Of a stretch of 64,000 nt of DNA, positions 54,680-64,000 are shown piece after piece. Numbering within the stretch: position 1 is the stretch's first letter; each line of letters opens with the position of its first letter. A program made the position numbers and the translations under genes. A model generated the notes under the pieces. That model searched no databases and was not told the DNA's origin. It saw nothing but the letters and a program-made list of their open reading frames with translations. This DNA is from Lotus japonicus (Eukaryota > Streptophyta > Magnoliopsida > Fabales > Fabaceae), in contig NC_080041.1 of NCBI RefSeq assembly GCF_012489685.1, positions 28,199,780 to 28,263,779 of the forward strand, read 5' to 3'.

Positions 54680-55123
54680 ACTGTCGATCTACACCTCAAT
54701 TGCTAACTTCAGACCTGCGATTATAGCCTCATATTCTGCCTGGTTATTGCTGGCTTTGAAATGGAATCTGAGTGACTGTTCTAATACTAACTCCCCAGGC
54801 CCTTGTAGCGTGACCCCTGCTCCACTTCCGTTGTCGTTTGATGACCCATCAACAAACAATGTCCATTGCGTGCTCACCTTCTCACCGTCCTCTGGCGTTA
54901 ACTCCACCACAAAATCAGCTAAAGTCTGCGCACCGACCTTCCCCCTTTTGTCATATTGCAAACCATATTCCGATAATTCAACCGACCATGCGACAAGTCT
55001 TCCTGACAAATCTGGCTTCTACAACACCTGTCTCAAAGGAAGATCAGTTCTTATTTTTACCTGAAAGCTTTGAGAGTAAGGTCTTAGGAGTCTGGCGGTT
55101 ACGAGGACGGCGAGCGCTGCCTT
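54680..55123 (-). pseudogene. Second (archaeal-like) RNase H of Tat E1
   Basis: WTLFVDGSSNDNGSGAG and NNQAEYEAIIAGLKLA are marks of the extra RNase H that defines the Tat lineage. Stops near 55021 and 54689 break the frame. It lies between the first RNase H and integrase as expected. Confidence 0.85.
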
Positions 55124-55600
55124 CTATATCTTCTGATATCTGATCTCCGCCCCTTGAAGTGTATGGCTTACAAAGTAAACTATTTTTTGCTCTCCGTCTA
55201 CCTCCTGGAGGATTACTGAGCTGATTGTATAATCTCTGACAGAAAAATACAAGTGCAAAGGAAGGCCTTGGACAGGTTTTGATAGAATGGGTGGCGCGGA
55301 CAACATCTCTTTAAGGCGGTTAAAGGCTTCTTCGCATTCTAAACTCCACTCAAACGCTGCGTTCTTCTTGAGGCATTTAAAGAATGGGGTTGATTTGTCG
55401 CCTGAATGAGGGAGAAACCTGGATAGGGCCGCAATCCGCCCCGTCAGGCGCTGCACCTCCTTTACACAGCCGGGGCTTTTCATTTCCTGAATTGATTTAC
55501 ACTTATTTGGATTGATCTCAATTCCTCTTGACATAATCATGAAGCCTAAGAACTTCCCACCCTGTATACCAAAATAACACTTCTCCGGATTGAGCCTCAT
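55124..55600 (-). pseudogene. RT thumb and first RNase H of Tat E1
   Basis: Starts LNPEKCYFGIQGGKFLGF, goes through LTGRIAALSRFLP and FEWSLECEEAFNRLKE, and enters a shortened RNase H (SSVILQEVDGEQKIVYFVSH). It is offset by a frameshift from the RT frame at 55597 and ended by a stop near 55124. Confidence 0.88.
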
Positions 55601-56670
55601 GTTATGCTTTCAGAGCCTGCCAAAAGTTCCATTAAATCCTCGTGATGGCTTGATCCCGAAATCGACTTCACGATCATATCATCAACGTTGACCTCCATGT
55701 ACCTTCCTACTTGGCCCTCAAATACCGTATCCATCAACCGCTGATACGTCGCTCCCGCATACTTCAGTCCAAAGGGAATGGTCTGATAACAGTAGTTTAC
55801 CCTGGCGGTCATGAAGGCTGTTTTATCCTCATCTGACGGGTGCATCTTGATTTGGTGATATCCCGAATAGTCATCCATCAGACTCAACAGCTCATTTCCG
55901 GATGCCCCATCTACTAGCTTTTCTATGCTCGGTAATGGGTAAGAATCTTTTGGACATGCCTTGTTCAGGTCTGTGTAGTCTACACACATTCGCCATTTTC
56001 CTTTCGCCTTCTTTACCATCACCACATTCGCCAGCCAAGTAGGATATTTAATTTCCCGGATAAAGTCTGCCGCCAATAATCTGTTTACCTCTTGTTGGAT
56101 TGCTTTCTCCATTTCATCGCCCATTCGCCTGCCTGTCTGGGTCACTGGTTTAATTCCGGGATTCAACGCCAGCCTGTGACAAATGAAGTTCGGGTCTATT
56201 CCTGGCATGTCCTTGTGACTCCAAGCAAAGAGATCTAAATTCTCGCCCAATAGTTTTGATAATCTCTGTTCTTGGACCTCAGTCAGTCGGGTCCCTATTT
56301 TGAGTACTTTCTCGCCGAATTTCAGTCCCTTGGTTTCCTCGATTGGCGTGGGCCTGTTGACTCGCCCTTCGCCCCTTGGATCTAGGTTTTCTTCTGGCGT
56401 CCCGACCTCATTGCATCGGTATCCTACCGAGGCGCTCCTTTTCCGGTACCGGTCTACCGCGTTGCAGTAACACTCCCTTCCAGTCTTCTGGTCCACAACA
56501 AATTTCCCGATTCGTCCATTTGGCAAAGGATATTTAACCGCCAAATGTGCCGTCGAAATCAAGGCGCACAATCGGTTCAAGGCGTTTCTGCCAATTATCA
56601 TGTTGTAAGACCCCTCCTCTCCTAGGATTAAGTATTTCACCTTTAGCGTCCTATACTTGCTCGCCCCCAA
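55597..56670 (-). pseudogene. Reverse transcriptase of Tat E1, active site mutated
   Basis: The protease tail (YNMIIGRNALNRL) leads into RT: DFIREIKYPTWLANVVMVKK, RMCVDYTDLNKACPKDSYPLP, LMDDYSGYHQIKMHP. The catalytic box reads VNVDDMIVKS near 55685 where the sister element at 63320 has VYVDDMIVKS, so the Tyr before the two Asp is Asn. A short deletion near 56655 removed about 20 codons at the protease end and shifted the frame. Confidence 0.9.
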
Positions 56671-57241
56671 ATCCTAACAGAGTCCCCGCATAAGGAGTGA
56701 GGTCTTCCTCATTCAAACCGAGCCGATCAAATACTCCGCCATAAATGATGTCCGCTGAACTCCCTTGATCTAAAAGTACTCGTTGTACATTGAGTTGGTT
56801 GACGCGAAGGAGGATTACAATCGGATCGTCCAGATGTGGCTTTACTCCAAAGAAGTCATTGGATGAAAAGGCAATGTCTGGGTGTGAAAAGCCGAAAGGA
56901 ACCTCCGTGACTGCGTTCACCGCCCTGGCGTATCGCTTCCTAGCTGCACTAGTGACTCCTCCTCCTCCAAACCCTCCAACGATCGTGTTTACTCCTTTAG
57001 GTATCGAAGCATTACCGCGCTGTATTCTAATAGGATTTCCCGCCGCTATCAGCTTTCTCACCTCGCGCTGCAACGTGCGGCATTCCTCTTTGACGTGGCC
57101 CATAGCCTGGTGATAAGCGCACCATTCACCTCCCGGTTTGCCGCTCATTCGCGTCGCTCGCGGTTCCCGGAGATTTTCCGCTTCAAACGATCTGTCCAAG
57201 CACGTCAACTTTAATTCTGGAGACGAACTTCTCTCAGCCAA
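56651..57241 (-). pseudogene. Gag tail and protease of Tat E1, 5' end lost
   Basis: Begins within late Gag: WCAYHQAMGHVKEECRTL, a C-H-C zinc-finger-like segment. It continues into protease with VLLDQGSSADIIYGG, the aspartic active site. The upstream Gag body and 5' LTR are absent. At 57242 the sequence switches to the LTR of the opposite-strand Tat element. Confidence 0.82.
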
Positions 57242-57568
57242 ATCACAATCTGGACTGGGCGAGACCCTAGGGTCCCTCGCCCATGAGCGCTAACCTCATA
57301 CGGGGAGCGCGCCAGGGACTTGGGCCTCTCTCCCCGAGGCCCAATTGGCCCATTTAGTCAGATTAAAGGCACGAATGCCCAACTCTGCCTCTATAAATAG
57401 GAAGGGGATACCAATTGTAAGGGACTCTTGGCTCATTTGAGAAATATTCAGATTGAAATTCAGTTATTCTCTCTCTCTAGCGGTTAGAGCTTCTCTCTCT
57501 AAAATACTCATATCACTTTCCTCAAACTTTGGGCACTCTACCCCATTCAATGTTCTCAGGATAGAACA
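57242..57568 (+). repeat. Partial 5' LTR of Tat E2
   Basis: Aligns with the LTR at 18488-18965 from TGGACTGGGCGAG onward, so the first 160 bp or so are missing. TATA box TATAAATA at 57392-57399. Ends AGGATAGAACA, like the GGTTAGAACA end of E1. Confidence 0.8.
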
Positions 57569-57569
57569 T

Positions 57570-57587
57570 TTGGCGCCGTCTGTGGGG
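57570..57587 (+). other. Primer binding site of Tat E2 (tRNA-Asp type)
   Basis: TGGCGCCGTCTGTGGGGA, two bases after the LTR. Close to the TGGCGCCGTTGCCGGGGA form used by Athila and Tat elements. Confidence 0.8.
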
Positions 57588-57717
57588 ATGGTAGATTTCG
57601 ATTCCCGGACTACGTGGATCGTGATTCAGTTAAGTGAAGCTCGATTTCCTGTGCGATTTTTCTTCAGATTTATCGGGTTTTTTCCGTTTGCATTCTTTAA
57701 TACGCTAACAAAGCTCG

Positions 57718-58150
57718 ATGGAGGAGCATCGACGATCACGGGGAGGAAGTTTGGAGCGTGCAAGCAATCCACCGCGGCATCGCACAAACATGAGGCAGCA
57801 CGGGAGGAAAGCAAGGTCTTCAGCTTCCTTGTCAAGCGTTTCAAGAAGCATGCAACCTCCGACTCAGGCACTAAACGTTGGTGACGGTTGGCAACGACTG
57901 ATTTGCGATGTCATTGACCGTTTGGAGCGACGAGATACGGAGATACGAGCAACAGATGCAACACCAACGCCTAATGATTCATATGGAAAAAGCTACCGAG
58001 AATCTTTGCGGCAGCGGAAGTTTCCTTCCCTGAAAGAAAGATTGAGGGTGGAATGGTGTGCTTATCACCAGACGGCCACACCACCGAAGAATGCCACGCT
58101 TTACAACGCGCGGTGGGAAAGTTGATAACAACAAGAAAATTTGCCAAAGC
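57718..58150 (+). pseudogene. Gag of Tat E2, internally deleted
   Basis: A basic N-terminal part beginning MEEHRRSRGGSLER reaches a WCAYHQT zinc-finger-like end after only about 120 codons. Most of the Retrotrans_gag domain is gone and the frame stops at 58125. Confidence 0.65.
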
Positions 58151-58160
58151 TTAGGACAAT

Positions 58161-58978
58161 ATGTCTTCAACGCCTAAGGAAGTAGGCACGATCGCCGGAG
58201 GGTTCAGTGGAGGAGGAGTCCCTAGTGCAGCACGGAAACGCTACGCTAGAGAGGTGAACGCAGTCACGGAGGTTTCTTTCGGTTTCTCGCACCCGAACAT
58301 CATGTTTTCGTCTGCTGATTTCCTTGGAATAAAGCCGCATCTAGATGACCCGATCGTGATCTCTCTTCGTGTTAGTAAACTCAATGTGCAACGAGTGCTC
58401 CTTGACCATGGGAGTTCGGCGGACATCATTTACGGCGGAGCGTTTGATCGGCTTGGTTTGAGTGACAGAGACCTCAGTCCATACGCTGAAACTCTGGTGG
58501 GGTTCGCGGGCGAGCAAGTATGGGTGAGAGGCGTGGTCGACCTTGACACCACCATTGGCGAGTAAGAGAACGCTCTGACGCTGAAAGTGAAATACTTAAT
58601 CCTGGTGGCGGAGGGATCCTACAACATGATAATTGGAAGAAACACCTTAAACCGTCTATGCGCCGTAATCTCAACAGCCCACCTGGCGGTGAAATACCCG
58701 TTGTCGAACGCGCGTATTGGACGAGTTGTTGTGGACCAAAAGATTGCGAGGGAATGATACTATAACGCCGTGGATCAGTACGGGAAGAAGAATGCCTCGA
58801 TAGGACACCGTTGCAACGAGGTGGGAGCGCCAGAAAAAAATTTGGACCCAATGGGCGAGGGCCGCGTTAATAGGCCCACGCCAATAGAAGAAACGAAGGA
58901 GTTGAAATTCAGCGAGAAGGTGCTCAAAATAGGGACCAGGCTGAGTGAGGACCAGGAGCAGAGGTTATCGAGGTTATT
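58161..58978 (+). pseudogene. Protease and start of RT of Tat E2
   Basis: VLLDHGSSADIIYGG marks the protease active site. In-frame TAA at 58563-58565 and TGA near 58757 break it, but the flanking frame (YNMIIGRNTLNRL) is unbroken in phase. The segment IGTRLSEDQEQRLSRL joins to 62758 once the solo LTR and one TTATT are removed. Confidence 0.82.
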
Positions 58979-61900
58979 TGTAAGACCCAAGTTTTTAAGC
59001 TTATGCTAAGTGAATAAAGTCTTATTCACGATTAGGGTTGATGTATCGTGAAGGGAAACCTGAACTAGAGTTTACCAAATGAAACAAATATATGAAGGAG
59101 AAAGTTCAGGGAAAGTCTGAGGATTGTATCGAAGTCGATTTAAGTTATAGCACGACTAATATTCGCTTTAAAAACCTAAGACAAGAATCTTAGGAAATAA
59201 CACTATGTTCCACCCTTGGAACACTGTAGGATTTTAGTCCAAAAATCTTCAGAGAAATGTTAGAACTTCTCTTTTTCCATATATCAAAATCGTTTCGAGG
59301 CGAAACTCTAGGATCTACGAACGTCCGATTCCAATCATCGGAAGTTTGCCGAAACCGAATCCCTGGTATTTCAAAACCCTAGAATCAACCGACAATGAAG
59401 ACTTTTTCTATTCAGAGCTTCAAATGAAGATTCTACACGCGTACACCCATTTCTCTTGATGATTTCAATCTTTCTTCAGAAGGAAGTTTTCCATTCCGAC
59501 ATTTGATGCAAAAAGCAACTTATCGGGTAAAATAGTTTTACACCGACTATGCATTAGTTGCCAAAAATACAAGGAGACATCTTTTTAGTTTTGGAATTCT
59601 TTTTCCAAAACATATCTTAGAATTCATGGAGAATGAAGCCGGAAAAATCAGATTCGCGAAACTTTCATTTTACCGCGTTTTGCCAACCTCTATATATAGC
59701 AAGAAAGGTGAGAAAAATTACAAAAACTCCTCCATTTTCTCTCCAAGGCCGCGAGCTCCATAGAAGGAAGAGGAAGAAGAGCTTTTCTTCATTACTTGCT
59801 TGATCGTCGATCAATCAGTTGCTGCTTCAAGGTTTCGAGGTATAGTCGCTAATCCTTACCTCTGATCGCTTTTTCCATAGCTTTTCTGTAGACTTTTCTG
59901 AGCTGATAGTTTATGGGTTTTTGCAAAACTATCCTGAATATTTCATTTCTGATTCTAAACCTCTTACTTATGTGCCCAAGATCACTTCTGCCGGGTTAGA
60001 TTTTCCGTTATGTCGCCGGAATTCCGCCGGAATCAATTTTAGCCCAAAATACCCATTTTTGGAGTTTTTGGAGTAAAGCTTCAACCTTTAGGCTGAAAAC
60101 TATCGCCTTAGCTTAATGCTAGTAGGATTAGTTGTCATAAAAGTCGTTAGTAACGTCCCTGTCAAATTTGGTTTTTGGGATTTCAGTTTGAAATTTCTAA
60201 GTTAAAAATCATGACCAAAATACCCCTGCGACAGTTTTTGATCCGATAATTTTTCCGAGTTCAGAATACCCTTAGTTACGGCTAATGATAGCATAGGAAC
60301 CAAGTTTGATCGAAGAAAAATCGAGTCTCCTAATTGTGAAAAGTGGCCGAACCTATTAAGGGGGAGGAGGAAAATTTCCTTTTCCGAAAACTTGTCTTTC
60401 GCGCTAGATTATCGTACCTTAGAGTATAGATTACTTCGAGTAACCTTAGTGAGTATCGATAGCTTAGTTTTCGATAGATTCTGATAGTATTTTTGTGGTT
60501 TTGCTCTAAAGGTGATTTTGAGGAATTTCCAGCGGAGCAAGGCTTTGATTGTGAAGGAGCTTTAGGAGATAACTCTGGAGAACCTACAGGTGAGGGCTTC
60601 TCACTGAATCTCTAGTTAATACTTAGGGTCGATGCTTTCGACATTGATTACTGTTTATGCACTGGATTGTGTGTGATTGGAAAATGTTTTCTGAGGCTTC
60701 GGCTGACAATGTAGATGATGCATCTACTGAATGTTTTTGATGAGTGAATTACATGCTAAGTGCTAATTGGGTAATTTAGGATGTGTGGTGCATGCCTTAT
60801 ATGCTAAGTGCTATGTGGTTATTGCTTAATATATTGATATATGACATGTTGATTGGTTGTGCTGAGTTATTTATACTTATGCAATGAGATCTGAGATTCT
60901 GAATGGTGAGAATAGCGGGCAGGTCATGCCGATTTTATTTTGAGAGTTTTAAGAAAGCTTGATAGGACGAATGAGATTCAGACCTTGTTATGATGTGTAT
61001 GGATCGAGACATTCTCTGGAGTCATTTGGGGATTTGGAGATCCCGAGAACTTATAGGATTTGCGGTAAGACTAAAAGGATAGTATTTTGTAAAGAAAACT
61101 CATAAGACATTAAACAACCTCTAAATCTTTAATTAATGATAATAAACTCGAAAGGAAGGCGTGGAAGTCAAATCTTAGTTTTGGAAAACGAGAAGTGTCG
61201 TCGGATCCCAGTGTTGAGAAAGTTGAGAGGCTTCGAGTATGTAGATGTTGTGGTGCTGTTGGAGCAGCGTTTGTTATTGTGCTGTTGGAGCAGCTATGTT
61301 GTTGGGCTATCCTGGGGATAAGTCCGGGGAATTGATAGTTCCCGAGTATGTTGATACTCTTGCTCGTTGAGCAGTTGTGACCATCGGATTGAGATGAGTC
61401 GGATGATTTGGAGATCATCATGAGAGAATGTGTGTTGTGGAAAGAAGTGTCTTTTGTCGCAGAATCGACTTTACCTTAGGGTAAGCTTTTAGAGACTTTA
61501 ATTTAGCTAGAACACGTGGCGACGTGTCGAGTGAGATTCGGAGACGTTGTTTGACTAATCATCCTGCATTCATGCAACATTAATGGGGTATTAACACAGG
61601 ACGTACTCTGGACCTCGTCGGATTCCAAAATGGTCATAAGACCCGGATTTTCGTGTAAGAGCGTTTGTAGACGTCTCTTGTAGCAGACCGAAATGGCAGA
61701 CCTACGGGTTACGGCTGATCTGACTACCGCTGATGTTGGAGTAAGAGGCACGCGGGCCGAAATGGTCCCACCGTGGCTGGTGCTAGGGTTGATCCGTTTA
61801 TGTCCATCCGTTCCGGATTGCATATTGGTTGACTGGGTTAACCTGCATATCATTTCATGCAACATGCATACTGACTTAGTTGTCGAATGTGATTGTTATT

Positions 61901-62752
61901 TGTTAATCCTATTTGGAACATGTTAAGTGTTTTTATTGTCATTTATGTTTGTTATGGAATATGTAACCCTAGGATGTTATCCCTAGCTATAAGCCTAAGT
62001 GGCTATTCTATTATCTGTATCTATCGATGTTATTATTCACATAATTCTTTGGAGTTGACCCTCGCGTCTTCTGTGTGTGCTTTGGCGGACAAACGCCCTT
62101 TGTCAGATGTCCACGACGGACTAGATCATGATGGTTCACCCTTCGGGGGGAACTAGAGTTGAGATACTGGAACAGGAGCGCATCGCGGTAGCGAGAGGAG
62201 GACGGATGGTGTACTTAGACTAGGTCGTTCTGAATTCAGATTTAGACGACGATCATGCTAGCATGTAGGTTTTAGTGCTGGTGTGAGCTCCTCGAGATGG
62301 GATTAGTGTAGGAGTAGAGTCTTAGCTCTGAACATCATTTGTTTTCTTTGGGGACAGGGTAGTTTCCCACCTATAGCTTTTTGTGTGGTTTCTTTACAGG
62401 AATCACAGAGAGTTGGTTGGACTTAGGAGGTCTTGTTTCAGGCCGATGGGCCAGCTTATTCTCAGTTTTGAGGGATGGTGTTGCGGACACTTCACCTTTA
62501 CTTTCAGTCTGTACATATTGCCTTCGGGCGCTACACTTTTCTTTCCGTCACTGGAGGTTACTCGTGACGAGGTTGTTACTTACAGCGGGGGCTGTTTATA
62601 TATTGTATTATAGTTTTATTACCTTTCGCTTTTGGGTTTTATTTAATTCAGTCTTGTCTTAGTTATTATCTAAAAAAAAATTTATTCACGTTTTTCCGCA
62701 TTAAGTTTACTTTTGGTTACTAAAGTGACGCCACCGAAATCGGGGTGTTACA
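58979..62752 (+). mobile_element. Solo LTR of family D, diverged copy (3,774 bp)
   Basis: Perfect TSD TTATT at 58974-58978 and 62753-62757. Starts TGTAAGACCCAAG, ends ATCGGGGTGTTACA, TATA at 59691. Aligns along its length with the D array LTRs, with scattered differences, but lacks the hairpin array (replaced near 61253-61294 by two GTGCTG...CAGC units) and has no 40-bp triplication near 61590. It is an older or separate sublineage. Confidence 0.92.
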
Positions 62753-62757
62753 TTATT

Positions 62758-64000
62758 AGGTGGAAACCTGGATCTTTTCGCCTGGAGCCACAAGGACATG
62801 CCAGGGATAGACCCGAACTTTATCTGACACAGGCTGGCATTAAACCCAGGAATAAAGCCAATAACCCAACTCGCCGAAGGATGGGTGATGAAAAGGAAAA
62901 AGCAATCCAACAGGAGGTGAACAAGTTACTAGCCGCGGACTTTATTCGAGAAATCAAGTACCCTACCTAGCTGACAAATGTAGTAATGGTCAAAAAGGAA
63001 AACGGGAAGAGGCGAATGTGCGTGGACTATACAGACCTGAACAAGGCATGTCCAAAAGATTCCTATCCACTGCCAAGTATAGACAAGCTGGTAGACGAAG
63101 CCTCTGGAACGAACTTCTGAGCCTGATGGACGCTTATTCAGGATACCACCAAATCAAGATGCATCCATCTGATGAAGACAAAACAGCTTTCATGACCGCC
63201 AGGGTAAATTATTGTTATCAAACCATGCATATTGGATTGAAGAATGCGGGGGCGACATACCAGCGGTTGATGGATAGAGTGTTCGAAGGGAAAGTGGGAA
63301 GAAACATGGAGGTATACGTTGACGATATGATCGTCAAATCAGTTGTAGGGGCGAATCATCATGAGGATTTGACAGAGGCTTTTGGTAGAATCCGAAAACA
63401 CAACATATGGCTTAATCCGGAAAAGTGTTCTTTTGATATACAGGGTGGCAAGTTCTTAGGCTTCATGATTACGTCAAGAGGAATTGTGATCAATCCAGAT
63501 AAGTGTAAGGCGATCCAGTAGATGAAAAGCCCAGGCAGTGTAAGGGAAGTGCAGTGACTGACAGGGCGGATCGCGGCCCTATCCCGTTTTCTCCTTCGCT
63601 AAGGCGAAAAGTCAGCCTCGTTCTTCAAATGCCTTAAGAAGAACGCATCGTTTGAGTGGAGTTCAGAATGCGAAGAATCCTTCACCCGCCTTAAGGAGAT
63701 ATTGTCGGCACCACCTATTCTTTCGAAGCCTGTCCAAGGCCTCCCTTTGTCGGATCACGCAATCAGCTCGGTGATCCTTCAGGAAGTAGACGGAAAGCAA
63801 AAGATAGTCTACTTTGTAAGCCATACACTCCAAGACGCGGAGATCAGGTATCAGAAGATAGAGAAGGCGACGCTCGTCGTCCTCATCACCGCCAGGCGCC
63901 TAAGATCCTATTTTCAAAGCTTCCAGGTAAAAATAAGAACTGATCTTCCTTTGAGTCTGGTGTTGCAGAAACCAGATTTGTCAGGAAGACTCGTCCCGTG
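62758..64000 (+). pseudogene. RT and RNase H of Tat E2, runs off the window
   Basis: Continues RT with LDLFAWSHKDMPGIDPNFI, then a TGA. Later marks are AADFIREIKYPT, LMDAYSGYHQIKMHP and an intact VYVDDMIVKS box near 63320. The thumb (LNPEKCSFDIQGGKFLGF) leads to RNase H (SSVILQEVDGKQKIVYFVSH near 63770). Stops near 62968, 63118, 63522 and 63555 and frameshifts make it non-functional. Confidence 0.85.

Larger units (their letters stand above)
18488..57241 (-). mobile_element. Tat-lineage Ty3/gypsy element (E1), minus strand, split into three parts by later insertions
   Basis: Own sequence: 18488-21696, 38402-39224 and 53403-57241 (about 7.9 kb). In element order: protease/Gag tail, RT, RNase H, second RNase H of the archaeal-like type, integrase, a non-pol region holding an antisense ORF, then the 3' LTR. 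Dual RNase H plus an extra ORF between pol and the 3' LTR are marks of the Tat lineage. The pieces join cleanly when insertions and one copy of their TSDs are removed: ACATT around the D array and TTGCT/CTGCT around the D' solo LTR. The 5' LTR and most of Gag are missing, replaced at 57242 by a head-to-head second Tat element. It is dead, with stops, frameshifts and a mutated RT active site. Confidence 0.88.
57242..64000 (+). mobile_element. Second Tat-lineage element (E2), plus strand, split by a D-type solo LTR, runs off the window
   Basis: Partial 5' LTR, tRNA-Asp-type PBS, shortened gag, protease, RT and RNase H in order, all broken by stops. Related to but distinct from E1. The 58979-62752 insertion is bounded by TTATT. 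The element continues past 64000. Confidence 0.88.

Overview
This window is repetitive DNA from a flowering plant. The signs are Ty3/gypsy and Ty1/copia LTR retrotransposons primed by initiator-Met and Asp tRNAs, plant L1-type LINEs, a TRIM, and plant-style introns. The Gag and LINE protein styles suggest a eudicot, perhaps a legume, but that is only an impression. I see no host gene, rRNA or tRNA gene. Nearly every base belongs to a nest of transposable elements whose borders can be set from TG...CA termini plus target-site duplications (TSDs).

Layout, left to right. 1-6962 is the 3' part of a long LTR (family B), split by C1, a complete gag-only Sirevirus-like copia element (1693-6569, TSD AGGGT). 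6963-9151 is the 3' part of another long LTR (family A). 9152-14750 is a plus-strand LINE split by a minus-strand LINE, which itself carries a 365-bp TRIM (10991-11355, TSD CCAGC). A solo B LTR follows (14834-18424, minus) inside a third LINE scrap. From 18488 to 57241 runs one minus-strand Tat-lineage gypsy element, blown apart by later insertions. Its 3' LTR and an antisense extra ORF (PF04195-like) lie at 18488-21600, its integrase tail at 38402-39224, and integrase, both RNases H, RT and protease at 53403-57241. Between these pieces sit (i) a 16.7-kb tandem array of a gag-only gypsy element, LTR-int-LTR-int-LTR (family D, 21697-38401, TSD ACATT), and (ii) a solo long LTR (family D', 39225-53402). 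That solo LTR holds an Athila solo LTR (42393-48868, TSD GTCGT), which holds a second Sirevirus-like element C2 (42833-47903, TSD ACGGT). It also holds a complete solo A LTR (48924-51851, TSD GGTGG). From 57242 to the end is a second Tat element on the plus strand, head-to-head with the first and split by a diverged D solo LTR (58979-62752, TSD TTATT).

Function. Almost everything is dead or non-autonomous. Intact reading frames are the copia-type gags of C1 and C2 (592 aa each) and the two gypsy gags of the D array (404 aa each). All of these lack pol and would need enzymes from elsewhere. The Tat polyproteins are broken by stops, frameshifts and deletions, and one has its RT YVDD changed to NVDD.

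Two observations stand out. The middle LTR of the D array is a clear 3'-LTR/5'-LTR hybrid, a direct trace of unequal LTR-LTR recombination. In addition, the long LTR families A, B, D and D' each carry tandem arrays of short hairpins, where it can be judged downstream of the TATA box. Their stems vary with compensating changes while the loops stay fixed, which suggests selection on RNA or cruciform structure and which I do not recognise as described.
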